Part shown: positions 53,172-61,854 of the stretch, one piece after another
How the letters are laid out: each line of letters begins with the position of its first letter
Numbering within the stretch: the first letter of the stretch is position 1
Assembly (NCBI GenBank): GCA_964484795.1
Contig: CAZAFN010000004.1
Coordinates: 1 to 64,000, forward strand
DNA: 64,000 bases
Source: CAZAFN01 sp964484795
GTDB taxonomy: Bacteria > Pseudomonadota > Alphaproteobacteria > Methylaequorales > Methylaequoraceae
Direction of reading: 5' to 3'
Notes under the pieces: generated by a model
The model's input: the letters and a program-made list of their open reading frames with translations, nothing else
What the model was told of the DNA's origin: nothing
Database searches by the model: none
Program-made: the position numbers and the translations under genes

Positions 53172-53937
53172 AAGTTAATAATAAAATTCCAACTAAAAAC
53201 ATTGGGATAGATAGCAATTGTCCCATTGTCAAATTACCTAAAATAAATCCTAAATGTTGGTCAGGTTCGCGAAAAAATTCTAATAGGAATCTTGCAGAAG
53301 AATAAAGAATTAAAAAAACGGAAAAAATATTTATTTTTATATAATACTTATTTTTATAAAAAAAATTAATAATAATGAAGATTATGATTCCTTCAAATAA
53401 TGCTTCATAAAGTTGACTTGGATGTCTAAGAATTCCAGATTTTTCATACAAAACACCCCATTGCGAATTTGTAGGTCTTCCAATTAATTCTCCATTTACA
53501 AAATTGGCTAATCTGCCTAGAAAAATTCCTATTGGAGCACAACTTGCGACAAGATTTGACAGTTCTAAAAAACTAACCTTTTTCAATCTAGAGAAGATTA
53601 TTGTTGATAATATTAAGCCAATCAGTCCACCATGAAATGACATGCCTCCTCTCCATATATAAAAAATTTCTTGTAGATTATCAAAATAGAAGTTTAAATT
53701 ATAGAAAAATACATAACCTAATCTCCCTCCCAATATTACACCAATAATCGCCCATGTTAGAAAATCATCTATTAATCCTGAGTCCAATTTTATAAAGTTG
53801 TTCTTAATAAGATAATGTGAAAAAAATACACTAAAAATAAAACCAAATAGATAAGAAAGAGAATACCAATATACATTTAACCCAAACAATTTAAATGCAA
53901 CAGGATCCAAATTATGTAAATATACGAATTCATTCAT
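53137..53937 (-). CDS. lgt: Prolipoprotein diacylglyceryl transferase
   Basis: Lgt attaches diacylglycerol to the lipobox cysteine of prolipoproteins. The 266-residue membrane protein has seven helices and the signature LGRLANFVNGELIGRPT plus the RVGYVFFYNL-type region (GGRLGYVFFY) and FREPDQHLGF near the end. It overlaps hldD by 8 bases and midA by 35. Confidence 0.97.
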   Translation of the reverse strand: MNEFVYLHNLDPVAFKLFGLNVYWYSLSYLFGFIFSVFFSHYLIKNNFIKLDSGLIDDFLTWAIIGVILGGRLGYVFFYNLNFYFDNLQEIFYIWRGGMSFHGGLIGLILSTIIFSRLKKVSFLELSNLVASCAPIGIFLGRLANFVNGELIGRPTNSQWGVLYEKSGILRHPSQLYEALFEGIIIFIIINFFYKNKYYIKINIFSVFLILYSSARFLLEFFREPDQHLGFILGNLTMGQLLSIPMFLVGILLLTYGKTSKNKRYY

Positions 53938-54895
53938 TATTGAGGTGATTCCTTATATAATCTGTAACTCCCTCTTCGAGAGATAAAAATTTTTTTTTAA
54001 ACCCTGCATTTCTTAACTTTTGAATATTTGCTTTTGTGAAGTATTGATATTGTTTTCTAATATTATTTGGTGTGTTAACATATTTTATTTTTTGTTCTGC
54101 ATTGCAATTTTTAAATACGGCTTTAGCTAGATCTTTGAAGCTTCTTGGTTGACCGCTACCAACATTAAATAATCCATCTATTTTAGCATTTTCAGCAAAC
54201 CAACATATTATATCAACTACGTCTTTAACATAAATAAAATCTCTTAGTTGTTCTCCATCTTTGTATTCTGGATTATGAGATTTGAAAAGTCTGACTTCTG
54301 ATTTTTTTTTAATTTTTTGGTATATTTTCAAGGCTATGCTTCTCATTTCGCCCTTATGATTTTCATTTGGTCCATAAACATTAAAAAATTTAAGTCCAAC
54401 ACATTGCGCAGGGGTTATATTCATCTTTGTCTTGTTTGCTACAAATTTATCAACAATATGTTTAGACCAACCATAAACATTCAAAGGTAAAAGTTCTGAT
54501 AGATAATTACTTGAATCATTGTCGATAAAATCATTTTCTCCATTTCCGTATGTTGCTGCTGAAGAAGCATAAATAAATCTTTTTTTTTTTTTTACGCACC
54601 AATCCCATAGAAAAATTGAAAGATTAATATTGTTTTCAACAATGAGTCTTACATTTTTTTCTACAGTTGATGTGATTGCTCCTAAATGAATTATGAGTTC
54701 TATGGATTTATGATTTTTTTTTAAAAAATTATGTAAATTTTTTGGTGATACTTTCAAAATAGAATCACAGTTAAAATAATCTGAGTTTTCCTTATTTTTC
54801 CAATCTACTGAGACTATTTGTGTTTTTTTAGATTTAGAAAGATGGTTGACTAAATTTGAACCAATAAACCCTGCACCTCCAGTAACCAAAATCAT
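53930..54895 (-). CDS. hldD: ADP-L-glycero-D-manno-heptose 6-epimerase
   Basis: This short-chain epimerase makes the heptose precursor of the lipopolysaccharide core, so the cell should carry heptose LPS. The 321 residues have NAD motif VTGGAGFIGSNLV, LGAITSTVEKN, the catalytic YGWSK and the HldD-specific FFNVYGPNENHKGEMRSIA and YKDGEQLRDFIYVKDV blocks. An A14 run on the coding strand (54580-54593) encodes KKKK in frame. It is the first gene of the lgt unit. Confidence 0.93.
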   Translation of the reverse strand: MILVTGGAGFIGSNLVNHLSKSKKTQIVSVDWKNKENSDYFNCDSILKVSPKNLHNFLKKNHKSIELIIHLGAITSTVEKNVRLIVENNINLSIFLWDWCVKKKKRFIYASSAATYGNGENDFIDNDSSNYLSELLPLNVYGWSKHIVDKFVANKTKMNITPAQCVGLKFFNVYGPNENHKGEMRSIALKIYQKIKKKSEVRLFKSHNPEYKDGEQLRDFIYVKDVVDIICWFAENAKIDGLFNVGSGQPRSFKDLAKAVFKNCNAEQKIKYVNTPNNIRKQYQYFTKANIQKLRNAGFKKKFLSLEEGVTDYIRNHLNNE

Positions 54896-54928
54896 ATTAA
54901 TCTCAATTGTTTTAAGTAATTTTTATAG

Positions 54929-55117
54929 TTAAGAAAGAACCTTCAATATAAGGAAACTTATTAAATAAGTTACCAAAACAAAACATATGGAATTTATTAC
55001 ATATTTTCTATTTCTATTTATAGTACTTTTTAACGATTTATGAAACCAGATTAACCAAATTATGAAAGATATGAAATAAAAAATTAGTAAGAAAATAATT
55101 AGTGAATCTTTAATCAT
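54929..55117 (-). CDS. Possible small two-helix membrane protein
   Basis: This is a 62-residue frame from ATG 55117 with two hydrophobic segments (about 5-24 and 43-61) split by a basic loop (HKSLKSTINRNRKY). It fills the only otherwise empty stretch (about 270 bases) between hldD and the YbjN gene, and its orientation matches hldD. I do not recognise the family. In such AT-rich DNA a chance hydrophobic frame is possible, so confidence is low. Confidence 0.4.
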   Translation of the reverse strand: MIKDSLIIFLLIFYFISFIIWLIWFHKSLKSTINRNRKYVINSICFVLVTYLISFLILKVLS

Positions 55118-55197
55118 AAATCAATATATTGTGTTTATTTTTAATTTGAATACTATAAGTTGTTGTGTATTTCACACTAATATATTATTATTACGTA

Positions 55198-55698
55198 ATG
55201 GAATTTGACAGTCAAAAAAAAATTATTAAATATAATAATCCAATAGACTGTATAGAAGACTTTGTTTACAAATATGATGTTGACTTTTTAAGAGATTCCC
55301 CAAATGATTTGACACTAAATTTTAAAGGGTTGTGGAAGAATTATAACATTTCAATAAATTGGGATGAATTTAATGAAATTATTAATATAAGTAGTTATTT
55401 TGAAATAAAAAAAAAAAATATAAGTAACGAAATATATTCATTAATTTCTATCATAAATAAGAAAGTAAATTTAGGTTATTTTAATTATTGTACAAAATTA
55501 CAAACAGTTTTTTTTAACTACAAAATTTCAGTAAAGGGGATTAATTTTCTGACCAGAGAACAGGTTGAGAGTTTTATTGATGTGGTTGCAAATGAATGTG
55601 ACAAATATTTCCCAGTATTTTATGTTTTTATTCATAAAAAGCAGGATAGCAACTTTGCCTTAGATGCTGCTCTTGTTGATACATACGGTGAGGCATGA
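55198..55698 (+). CDS. YbjN-domain protein
   Basis: This is a 166-residue soluble protein starting at ATG 55198 (MEFDSQKKIIKYNNP). The fold pattern, IDCIEDFVYKYDVDFLRDSPNDLTLNFKGLWKNYNISINWD followed by the helix-strand repeats and a late GINFLTREQVESFIDVV, matches the YbjN (type III secretion chaperone-like) domain that alphaproteobacteria keep directly before proC. The role is unknown. It overlaps proC by four bases (ATGA). Confidence 0.82.
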   Translation: MEFDSQKKIIKYNNPIDCIEDFVYKYDVDFLRDSPNDLTLNFKGLWKNYNISINWDEFNEIINISSYFEIKKKNISNEIYSLISIINKKVNLGYFNYCTKLQTVFFNYKISVKGINFLTREQVESFIDVVANECDKYFPVFYVFIHKKQDSNFALDAALVDTYGEA

Positions 55699-56498
55699 AT
55701 GAATCTTTGATTTTAGGTTGTGGAAATCTTGGTAATATAATTCTTGATGGTTTCTCAAAAAAAGGAAAGAAGGTAATTGTTTTTGAAAAAAATAAAACAA
55801 TAAAAAAAAATTTAAAAAAAAAAGATGTTTTAACGGTAAATAATCTTAAAGATGTTAAGTGGGAAAGAATTGAATATGTAATGATTTGCGTTAAGCCTAT
55901 CGATTCAATAGGCCTGTTAAATCAGTTGAAAGAGAATATCTTACCTAATTGTAGCGTGATATCTTTTGTAGCTGGGTTAAAAATTAAAAAAATTAAATCA
56001 TTATTAATTCAAAATATTAATGTATTTAGATTTATGCCGAATATCTTAATTGAGGTCGGAGAAAGTGCCACCGGAATTTTTACAGATTTAGTGGATGAGA
56101 AAAAAAAAATAAATCTAATCAAAGATTTTTCCTTCTTTGGTTATTTAAAATGGTTGAGCAAGGAAGATGAAATGGATCTTTTTACCTCATTATATGGGGG
56201 AGGACCGGCCTATATTTTTTATTTTCTTGAATGTTTGGTCAAAATTTCAGAGAAAAGTGGTTTAGACTCTGAAGCTTCAAGAAAATTGGTCATTTCCTTG
56301 TTGAATGGGACAAGCAAATTGATTAAAAAAGATAATCAAGATTTCTCATCTATCGTAGATAAAGTAACTAGTAAAGGTGGAACAACTGAAAAAGCTATAA
56401 ATTTTTTTGAGGAAGACCAAAAGTTTTTTAAAATCATCAGTGAAGGCATTTTAAGAGCAAAGAATAGATCAATGGAAATTTCTAAAAAATTGGATTGA
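55695..56498 (+). CDS. proC: Pyrroline-5-carboxylate reductase
   Basis: ProC makes proline, with NADPH. The 267-residue protein has the NAD(P) motif LGCGNLGNIILDGF, MICVKP, RFMPNILIEVGESATGIF, LYGGGPAYIFYFLE and the C-terminal VTSKGGTTEKAI. It converges on the histidine kinase gene with a 2-base gap. Confidence 0.95.
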   Translation: MNESLILGCGNLGNIILDGFSKKGKKVIVFEKNKTIKKNLKKKDVLTVNNLKDVKWERIEYVMICVKPIDSIGLLNQLKENILPNCSVISFVAGLKIKKIKSLLIQNINVFRFMPNILIEVGESATGIFTDLVDEKKKINLIKDFSFFGYLKWLSKEDEMDLFTSLYGGGPAYIFYFLECLVKISEKSGLDSEASRKLVISLLNGTSKLIKKDNQDFSSIVDKVTSKGGTTEKAINFFEEDQKFFKIISEGILRAKNRSMEISKKLD

Positions 56499-56500
56499 TT

Positions 56501-57796
56501 CTAACTATCAAATATTATTGAAAAGCATGAACCCTTAAGTTTTTTGGAATCAGATAAGTTGATTTTGCCTTTTATTTTCTTTGTAAGTTCATTTGCAATG
56601 CTTAGACCTAGTCCAGATCCGCCTTGATTTAAGTTTCTTGAATTATCAATTTTATAGAATGGTTTAAAAACTTTTTCTTTGTGCCGTGGATGAATTCCCG
56701 GACCATCATCATCTAATTCTATTACTAATGTTTTAGATTTTTTTTTTGCTGATATAATAATTTGATTGCCATATCTAGAAGCGTTTTCAAACAGATTAAA
56801 AACAATTCTATATAGACTGTTTTTGTCTGTATTTAATGTTAGAGTTTTTTTGCATACAACTGAGATATTCTTATTTTTATATTTAGACGAATTAATTACT
56901 TCTTTTATTAGATCAAGAATATTAACTTTAGAAAACTTTTTGATGTTAACTTTTTCAGAATAATCAAGATATTCCTTTAGAAAAATTTGCATTGTTTCAA
57001 CATCTTTTTTTATTGAATTGATTTCCGGTTGTTCCCTTAATAATTCTAGCCTTAATTTGATTCTAGTTATGATCGTTCCAAGGTCATGAGAAATTCCAGC
57101 CAAAAAACTGGTTCTTTGTGATATATAATTATTTATCCTCATTCTCATTTTCATAAAAGCATTTCCAGCCAATCTAATTTCCATTGCTCCTTCAGGTTTG
57201 AATTTTTTTATTTTTTTCCCTTGCCCAAAATCTTCAGCTGATTTAGCCAAACGATATATTGCTCTAATTTGTATTCTGAGAAACAAAAAAGCTATTATTG
57301 ATAAAACTAAAGACGAAGAAATAATCCACAAAAAAAGAATTGTGGGAGTTTCACTTAATAGATATTTTCTTGGAAACTTTATTGATAATTTTTTACCATC
57401 TACTATTGGCAACAGTTTTACAGAATCTTTTTCAAATACAATATCTATTCCACCCCCAACTCTATTACTAATATTTCTGTGAATTCTTTTTTCAAAAAAA
57501 GAACTTTCTGTTAAAGAATTGTCATAAATTATTTTGTCAATGGAAAATTCAATGTTTAATGTTTTGGCAATTTCTTGAGTTTTTTTTAGGCCCTCCTTTT
57601 CATATTCATTAATTAGTAAGTTAACCTGATTAACTGCAATATTTGAAAATCTATTGATGATTTTTTCCCAATGCCTATCATAAAAAAAAAATATTGCTAA
57701 GCATTGAGTAAGAATTAATGGAAGAAAGAAAATTAGTAATAATCTAGGCAATAGTTTCTTTGGAAGAAATCTTTTAAATTTCTTGATCATATTCAC
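56501..57796 (-). CDS. EnvZ-like sensor histidine kinase
   Basis: This 431-residue kinase has two membrane helices (about 14-37 and 152-173) around a periplasmic domain, a HAMP linker, the phospho-acceptor His in AGISHDLGTIITRIKLRLELL and the HATPase boxes NLFENASRYGN, DDGPGI and GGSGLGLSIA. It overlaps the regulator gene by 23 bases. This EnvZ-type pair next to ilvE is common in alphaproteobacteria. The signal it senses is not visible in the sequence. Confidence 0.93.
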   Translation of the reverse strand: MNMIKKFKRFLPKKLLPRLLLIFFLPLILTQCLAIFFFYDRHWEKIINRFSNIAVNQVNLLINEYEKEGLKKTQEIAKTLNIEFSIDKIIYDNSLTESSFFEKRIHRNISNRVGGGIDIVFEKDSVKLLPIVDGKKLSIKFPRKYLLSETPTILFLWIISSSLVLSIIAFLFLRIQIRAIYRLAKSAEDFGQGKKIKKFKPEGAMEIRLAGNAFMKMRMRINNYISQRTSFLAGISHDLGTIITRIKLRLELLREQPEINSIKKDVETMQIFLKEYLDYSEKVNIKKFSKVNILDLIKEVINSSKYKNKNISVVCKKTLTLNTDKNSLYRIVFNLFENASRYGNQIIISAKKKSKTLVIELDDDGPGIHPRHKEKVFKPFYKIDNSRNLNQGGSGLGLSIANELTKKIKGKINLSDSKKLKGSCFSIIFDS

Positions 57797-58466
57797 TTAC
57801 AAGCATATAACCTTTTCCACGCACAGTTTTTAGAAAAGATGATTTATTTGATGAAATCTTTTTTCTTAATCTTGTGACAGTGACGTCTATTGAACGAAGA
57901 TTAGACTCAACATTAAGTTTTTTGGCAATTTCTTCTCTGGAAATTTCCTTGTTGAGGTTTTTAGATAATATTTCTAATAGATGTTCTTCAGAAGAGGTTA
58001 AATTGATATTGTAATTATTCTTTTTAAGCTCTCTTGTACTTAGATCAAACTCATATTCACCAAAATATGATTTTCTTAATGATTTGATTTTATTTACTCT
58101 TGGATTGAGTAATTTGTTCATTCTCAAAATAAGTTCAATGGGTTCAAAAGGCTTTATCAAATAATCATCACAACCTACATTATATGATTCAGTCTTTTTT
58201 TTAATTTGGCTGCTTGCCGTCAACATAATTACAGGAACATTTTTATTAAATTTTCTAAAATTATTTAAAAATTTAATACCACTTTGTTTGGGCATCATTA
58301 TATCCAGTATAATAAGATCAAAAGTAAAAAATTTTGTAAATTCATCAGCTTCAAAAGCATCCTTGGCTATTGAAACTCTAAAATTTTTTTTTTTAAGATA
58401 AATTTTTAAAAGTTGCCTTATTTTATCATCATCATCAACACACAAAATATGAGGGATATTTTTCAT
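57774..58466 (-). CDS. OmpR-family response regulator
   Basis: This 230-residue regulator has a receiver domain (D11-D14 acidic patch, phospho-acceptor D55 in LIILDIMMPK, Lys in IKPFEP) and a winged-helix output with TSSEEHLLEILSKN and RSIDVTVTRLRKKI. It is the partner of the EnvZ-like kinase that follows and is divergent from ilvE, with an 83-base spacer that must hold both promoters. Confidence 0.94.
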   Translation of the reverse strand: MKNIPHILCVDDDDKIRQLLKIYLKKKNFRVSIAKDAFEADEFTKFFTFDLIILDIMMPKQSGIKFLNNFRKFNKNVPVIMLTASSQIKKKTESYNVGCDDYLIKPFEPIELILRMNKLLNPRVNKIKSLRKSYFGEYEFDLSTRELKKNNYNINLTSSEEHLLEILSKNLNKEISREEIAKKLNVESNLRSIDVTVTRLRKKISSNKSSFLKTVRGKGYMLVSEYDQEI

Positions 58467-58549
58467 TAATAGACAAATTTAAAGATCAAAGTATTTATTA
58501 TTGATTTTACAATGTTATAGTATTTAAATTTTAACTTATAAGAAAAAAT

Positions 58550-59422
58550 ATGCAAATGGTCCCTTTTGATAAACGAGATGGTGTTATTTGGTTGAATGGC
58601 TCATATAGAGAATGGAATGAAACCAAAATTCACGTTTTAAACCATGGTCTTCACTATGGGAGTTGTGTGTTTGAGGGTTTGCGAATATATAATGGAAAAA
58701 TTTTTAAACTTGACGAGCATATTGCTAGACTTTTTGAATCTGCCAAAATTTTAGATTTAACAATTCCGTTTTCTACTAAGGAAATAAAAAAAATTACCAA
58801 TGAGATTACTTGTAAACAGAATATTTTAAATGGTTATATTAGGCCAGTAGTTTGGAGAGGCAGTGAAATGATGGCAATTTCAGCAAAAAAAGGTAGTACT
58901 AATGTTGCTATAGCTGCATGGACATGGCCGTCATACTTTTCAGAAGATAGATTGTTAAAAGGGATTAAACTGACAGTTTCAAAATGGGTTAGACCATCTC
59001 CTAATTCAGCTCCGACGAATAGTAAGGCGTCAGGGCTTTATATGATTTGTTCCTTGAGCAAACATCTTGCTGAGTCTAGTGGTTTTGACGATGCATTAAT
59101 GCTTGATTATAGAAACTACATTGCAGAATCTACAGGTGCAAACATTTTTTTTGTAAAAGATCAGGAACTTTTTACACCAATTCCTGATTGTTTTCTTAAT
59201 GGAATAACTAGACAAACTGTCATAGATATTGCCAAGATGCAAAATATAAATGTCAATGAAGGACATTTCAAAACTAATTTTTTATCCGAATGTGATGAAG
59301 CATTTTTAACTGGAACAGCTGTAGAAATCACCCCGATTTCATCAATTGACAAATATTCCTTTGAAGTAGGGAAAATAACTAAATTATTAATGAATCAATT
59401 CAAGAAGATTGTTAATTTATGA
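58550..59422 (+). CDS. ilvE: Branched-chain amino acid aminotransferase
   Basis: This PLP fold-type IV aminotransferase of 290 residues catalyses the last step of valine, leucine and isoleucine synthesis. The PLP lysine is K159 in TNSKASGLYM, and the typical HGLHYGSCVFEGLRIY and EATGANIFFV-like (AESTGANIFFV) blocks are present, with LTGTAVEITPI near the end. An ATG two codons in is an equal start choice. It overlaps the convergent moaE by 6 bases. Confidence 0.95.
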   Translation: MQMVPFDKRDGVIWLNGSYREWNETKIHVLNHGLHYGSCVFEGLRIYNGKIFKLDEHIARLFESAKILDLTIPFSTKEIKKITNEITCKQNILNGYIRPVVWRGSEMMAISAKKGSTNVAIAAWTWPSYFSEDRLLKGIKLTVSKWVRPSPNSAPTNSKASGLYMICSLSKHLAESSGFDDALMLDYRNYIAESTGANIFFVKDQELFTPIPDCFLNGITRQTVIDIAKMQNINVNEGHFKTNFLSECDEAFLTGTAVEITPISSIDKYSFEVGKITKLLMNQFKKIVNL

Positions 59423-59866
59423 ATTTTTTATTTTTTTCATATCTTCTTGGGTCTGTTCAACCCAATGAGATTTATTTTTAAAGTTCTCTTTTTTCCAAAA
59501 AGTAATTTTAATTTTTAACCAATCCACAACTGTTTCTATGAAAAAATAACTATCTTTTCTGTGTTTGCTTGCAACTAATAATAAAACTATATTCTCACCA
59601 GGAAATAAGTTTCCAAATCTATGCAATAGAAGATAATCATCAAAAAAACATTTTTTTTTTAGTTTGGTAATTATTTTTTTTGTTTGAGTAAAAGCCATTT
59701 TTTTATAATATTCTATATCTATACTTTCGATAGTCTTGCCATCACTTGATGGTTTAACCTTTCCCAGAAAAACCATAATAGATCCTGATTTAAAGTTTTT
59801 TTTTGAAAATAAACTTAACTCTTTTTCTGCATTAAAATCTTCTTCTTGAAATCTAATTTTCATCAT
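59417..59866 (-). CDS. moaE: Molybdopterin synthase catalytic subunit
   Basis: MoaE, with the thiocarboxylated MoaD, puts the dithiolene sulfurs into molybdopterin. The 149-residue product shows SGSIMVFLGKV, the HRFGNLFPGENIVLLLVASKHRKDSYFF block and the catalytic lysine region LKIKITFWKKE. It overlaps the moaD stop and is the last gene of the minus-strand unit that begins with uvrC. Confidence 0.95.
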   Translation of the reverse strand: MMKIRFQEEDFNAEKELSLFSKKNFKSGSIMVFLGKVKPSSDGKTIESIDIEYYKKMAFTQTKKIITKLKKKCFFDDYLLLHRFGNLFPGENIVLLLVASKHRKDSYFFIETVVDWLKIKITFWKKENFKNKSHWVEQTQEDMKKIKNS

Positions 59867-60111
59867 CCACCCGTTACTGGTGGAAAGAATGCAACTTCAT
59901 CACCATCTGTTACAAATCTGTCAAAATCAGCATATTCACAATTAATAGCGCATTTCAAATTTTTAGTATTTTCAAAAGCTTTTTTGTATAGATTGTTTTT
60001 CTGTTTAAGTTGATTGATAATTTCTTTTATTTTAATTTTACCTTTTATTTTTATAGTTTCTTCACTCTTTCCAATGGTTTGTTTTAGTTTTGCAAAGTAT
60101 AATATTTTCAA
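59863..60111 (-). CDS. moaD: Molybdopterin synthase sulfur carrier subunit
   Basis: This is an 82-residue ubiquitin-like protein ending in the required Gly-Gly (FFPPVTGG) whose C-terminus becomes the thiocarboxylate. It has MKILYFAKLKQTIGKSEETI at the start. Start and stop overlap moeA and moaE by four bases each, so the three genes are translationally coupled. Confidence 0.95.
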   Translation of the reverse strand: MKILYFAKLKQTIGKSEETIKIKGKIKIKEIINQLKQKNNLYKKAFENTKNLKCAINCEYADFDRFVTDGDEVAFFPPVTGG

Positions 60112-61349
60112 TTTAACATATCCTCGTATCTGAAAAATTTAAGCAAAGTTCCCTTTGAAACATTTGTTTTTTTTTCATCTATTTCAATGATTCCATCACT
60201 TTGACTTATTGATGAGATTATTCCTGAACCAGTTGTATTAAATTTTTCAAGAACTTGCTTGTTTTTTTCTAATTTTATGGATCCTCGTAACCATTCTCTT
60301 CTACCAATTTTTTTTTTCATTGAAAAATTGGCAGGTAAGATTCTTTCTATTATTTCATTTTTTTTTATTCCAGATAATTTTTTAATATAATCAATTACCA
60401 ACATAAAAAAAGTCACTATAACAGCCACTGGGTTGCCTGGAAGTCCGATAAAAGGCTTGCCTTTTATCATTCCAAATGCAAATGGTCTGCCGGGTTTGAT
60501 TGCTAATCTCCAAAAAGCGATTTTTCCACACTTCCTAAGTGTTTTGCCAATTTTATCCATCTTACTTTGGGAAACTCCACCACTTGTTAAAATTAAATCA
60601 TATTTTTCAGCACATTTTAAAATTTTACTCTTTGACTCATTAAAGTCATCTTTTATTATACCAAGATCAAATGAATCGCATCCAATTCTCTTGATCAAAT
60701 TAAGTAAAGATATTTTGTTAGAATCATATATGTCGAATTCTTTTTTTTTAGAGTTTGCTAATTCATTGCCTGATGAAAAAACACCTACCTTTAGTTTTTT
60801 TAGTACTTTTATTTTTTTTAGGCCTAATGATGATAATTGTGAAAGATCAACTGAACGAATTTTTTTTCCCTTTTTAAATGCAACTTTATTTTTTTTAATG
60901 TCTTCTCCTCTAAGTCTTATATTTGAACCTTTTTTTGGTATTCTAATGATTTGAATATGATTGCCAGAAATTTTACAATTTTCTTCCATACAAACAGTAT
61001 CAATCTTACTGTCCTTAAAATCAAAAATATATGCTCCAGTATAGATTCTTATGGCTTCCTTTTCTTTTAATCTGCCCAAAAATGGTTTTCCTGGGAAAGA
61101 TTCTCCAATAATTTTAAATTTTTTTGTTTTCTCACCCAGTGACTTGTGAGTAAAAGCGTATCCATCGACTGCAGCATTATGGTGCTCAGGAATATTAAAT
61201 TTTGCATATATATTTTCCGCTAAAACTCTTCCTTCACATTGATTGATTCCAATGGTTTCTGTCTGGATTATTCTTTTAGCATTTCTAAGCATTATCTTTC
61301 TTGCTTGATTAACAGAAATTAGTTTTTCATTTGTGCTAAATTTTTCCAT
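60108..61349 (-). CDS. moeA: Molybdopterin molybdenumtransferase
   Basis: MoeA inserts molybdate into adenylylated molybdopterin. The 413 residues contain HHNAAVDGYAFTHKS, VGVFSSGNEL, YDSNKISLLNLI, LTSGGVSQSKMDKI and KPGRPFAFGMIKGKPFIGLPGNPVAV, the MoeA signatures in order. It overlaps mobB by 14 bases and moaD by 4. Confidence 0.96.
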   Translation of the reverse strand: MEKFSTNEKLISVNQARKIMLRNAKRIIQTETIGINQCEGRVLAENIYAKFNIPEHHNAAVDGYAFTHKSLGEKTKKFKIIGESFPGKPFLGRLKEKEAIRIYTGAYIFDFKDSKIDTVCMEENCKISGNHIQIIRIPKKGSNIRLRGEDIKKNKVAFKKGKKIRSVDLSQLSSLGLKKIKVLKKLKVGVFSSGNELANSKKKEFDIYDSNKISLLNLIKRIGCDSFDLGIIKDDFNESKSKILKCAEKYDLILTSGGVSQSKMDKIGKTLRKCGKIAFWRLAIKPGRPFAFGMIKGKPFIGLPGNPVAVIVTFFMLVIDYIKKLSGIKKNEIIERILPANFSMKKKIGRREWLRGSIKLEKNKQVLEKFNTTGSGIISSISQSDGIIEIDEKKTNVSKGTLLKFFRYEDMLN

Positions 61350-61854
61350 TTTTTGTATAATCTAATATGAAGTCAGCTATTTTTCTTGTTTCATTAAATT
61401 TAAATTTTGGCAAATCTATTTTAGATAGTTTTGTGAAAATTTCATCAAAGACTATAGCCTTGATATAGTCATCATTTTCACATATTAATGGTTTTGAATT
61501 TTTTTTTCTAACAACTTCCAATTTAGGTGTTTTGTTATGCTTTAAACCTTCTACAAGGATTACATCAGTTTTTTTTGAAATTTTTTTTATAATTTCATCA
61601 AATCTAATTTTTTTTGTTTGCAATGCACTAATTTGAGCCCATTTTTTTTCGTTGAAAATTATTACTTCATTTGAACCTGATTGTAGATGCTTAAAACTAT
61701 CTTTGCCTTTTTTATCTATTTCAAATGTGTGATGTGAATGTTTTATTGATGAAACACAAATTTTTTTTTTTGTTAAGTATTTTATTATTCTGCAAGTTAG
61801 ATCAGTTTTTCCACTGCCACTCCACCCAACAATTCCAAAGACTTTATTATTCAT
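61336..61854 (-). CDS. mobB: Molybdopterin-guanine dinucleotide biosynthesis adapter MobB
   Basis: This 172-residue P-loop protein has Walker A GIVGWSGSGKTDL near the N-terminus, the SSIKHSHHTFEIDKKGKDSF block and VILVEGLKHN. MobB binds GTP and helps MobA make the guanine dinucleotide form of the cofactor. Its presence suggests DMSO-reductase-family enzymes such as nitrate or formate-type molybdoenzymes, but none is in the window. It overlaps pgsA by four bases. Confidence 0.94.
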   Translation of the reverse strand: MNNKVFGIVGWSGSGKTDLTCRIIKYLTKKKICVSSIKHSHHTFEIDKKGKDSFKHLQSGSNEVIIFNEKKWAQISALQTKKIRFDEIIKKISKKTDVILVEGLKHNKTPKLEVVRKKNSKPLICENDDYIKAIVFDEIFTKLSKIDLPKFKFNETRKIADFILDYTKNGKI

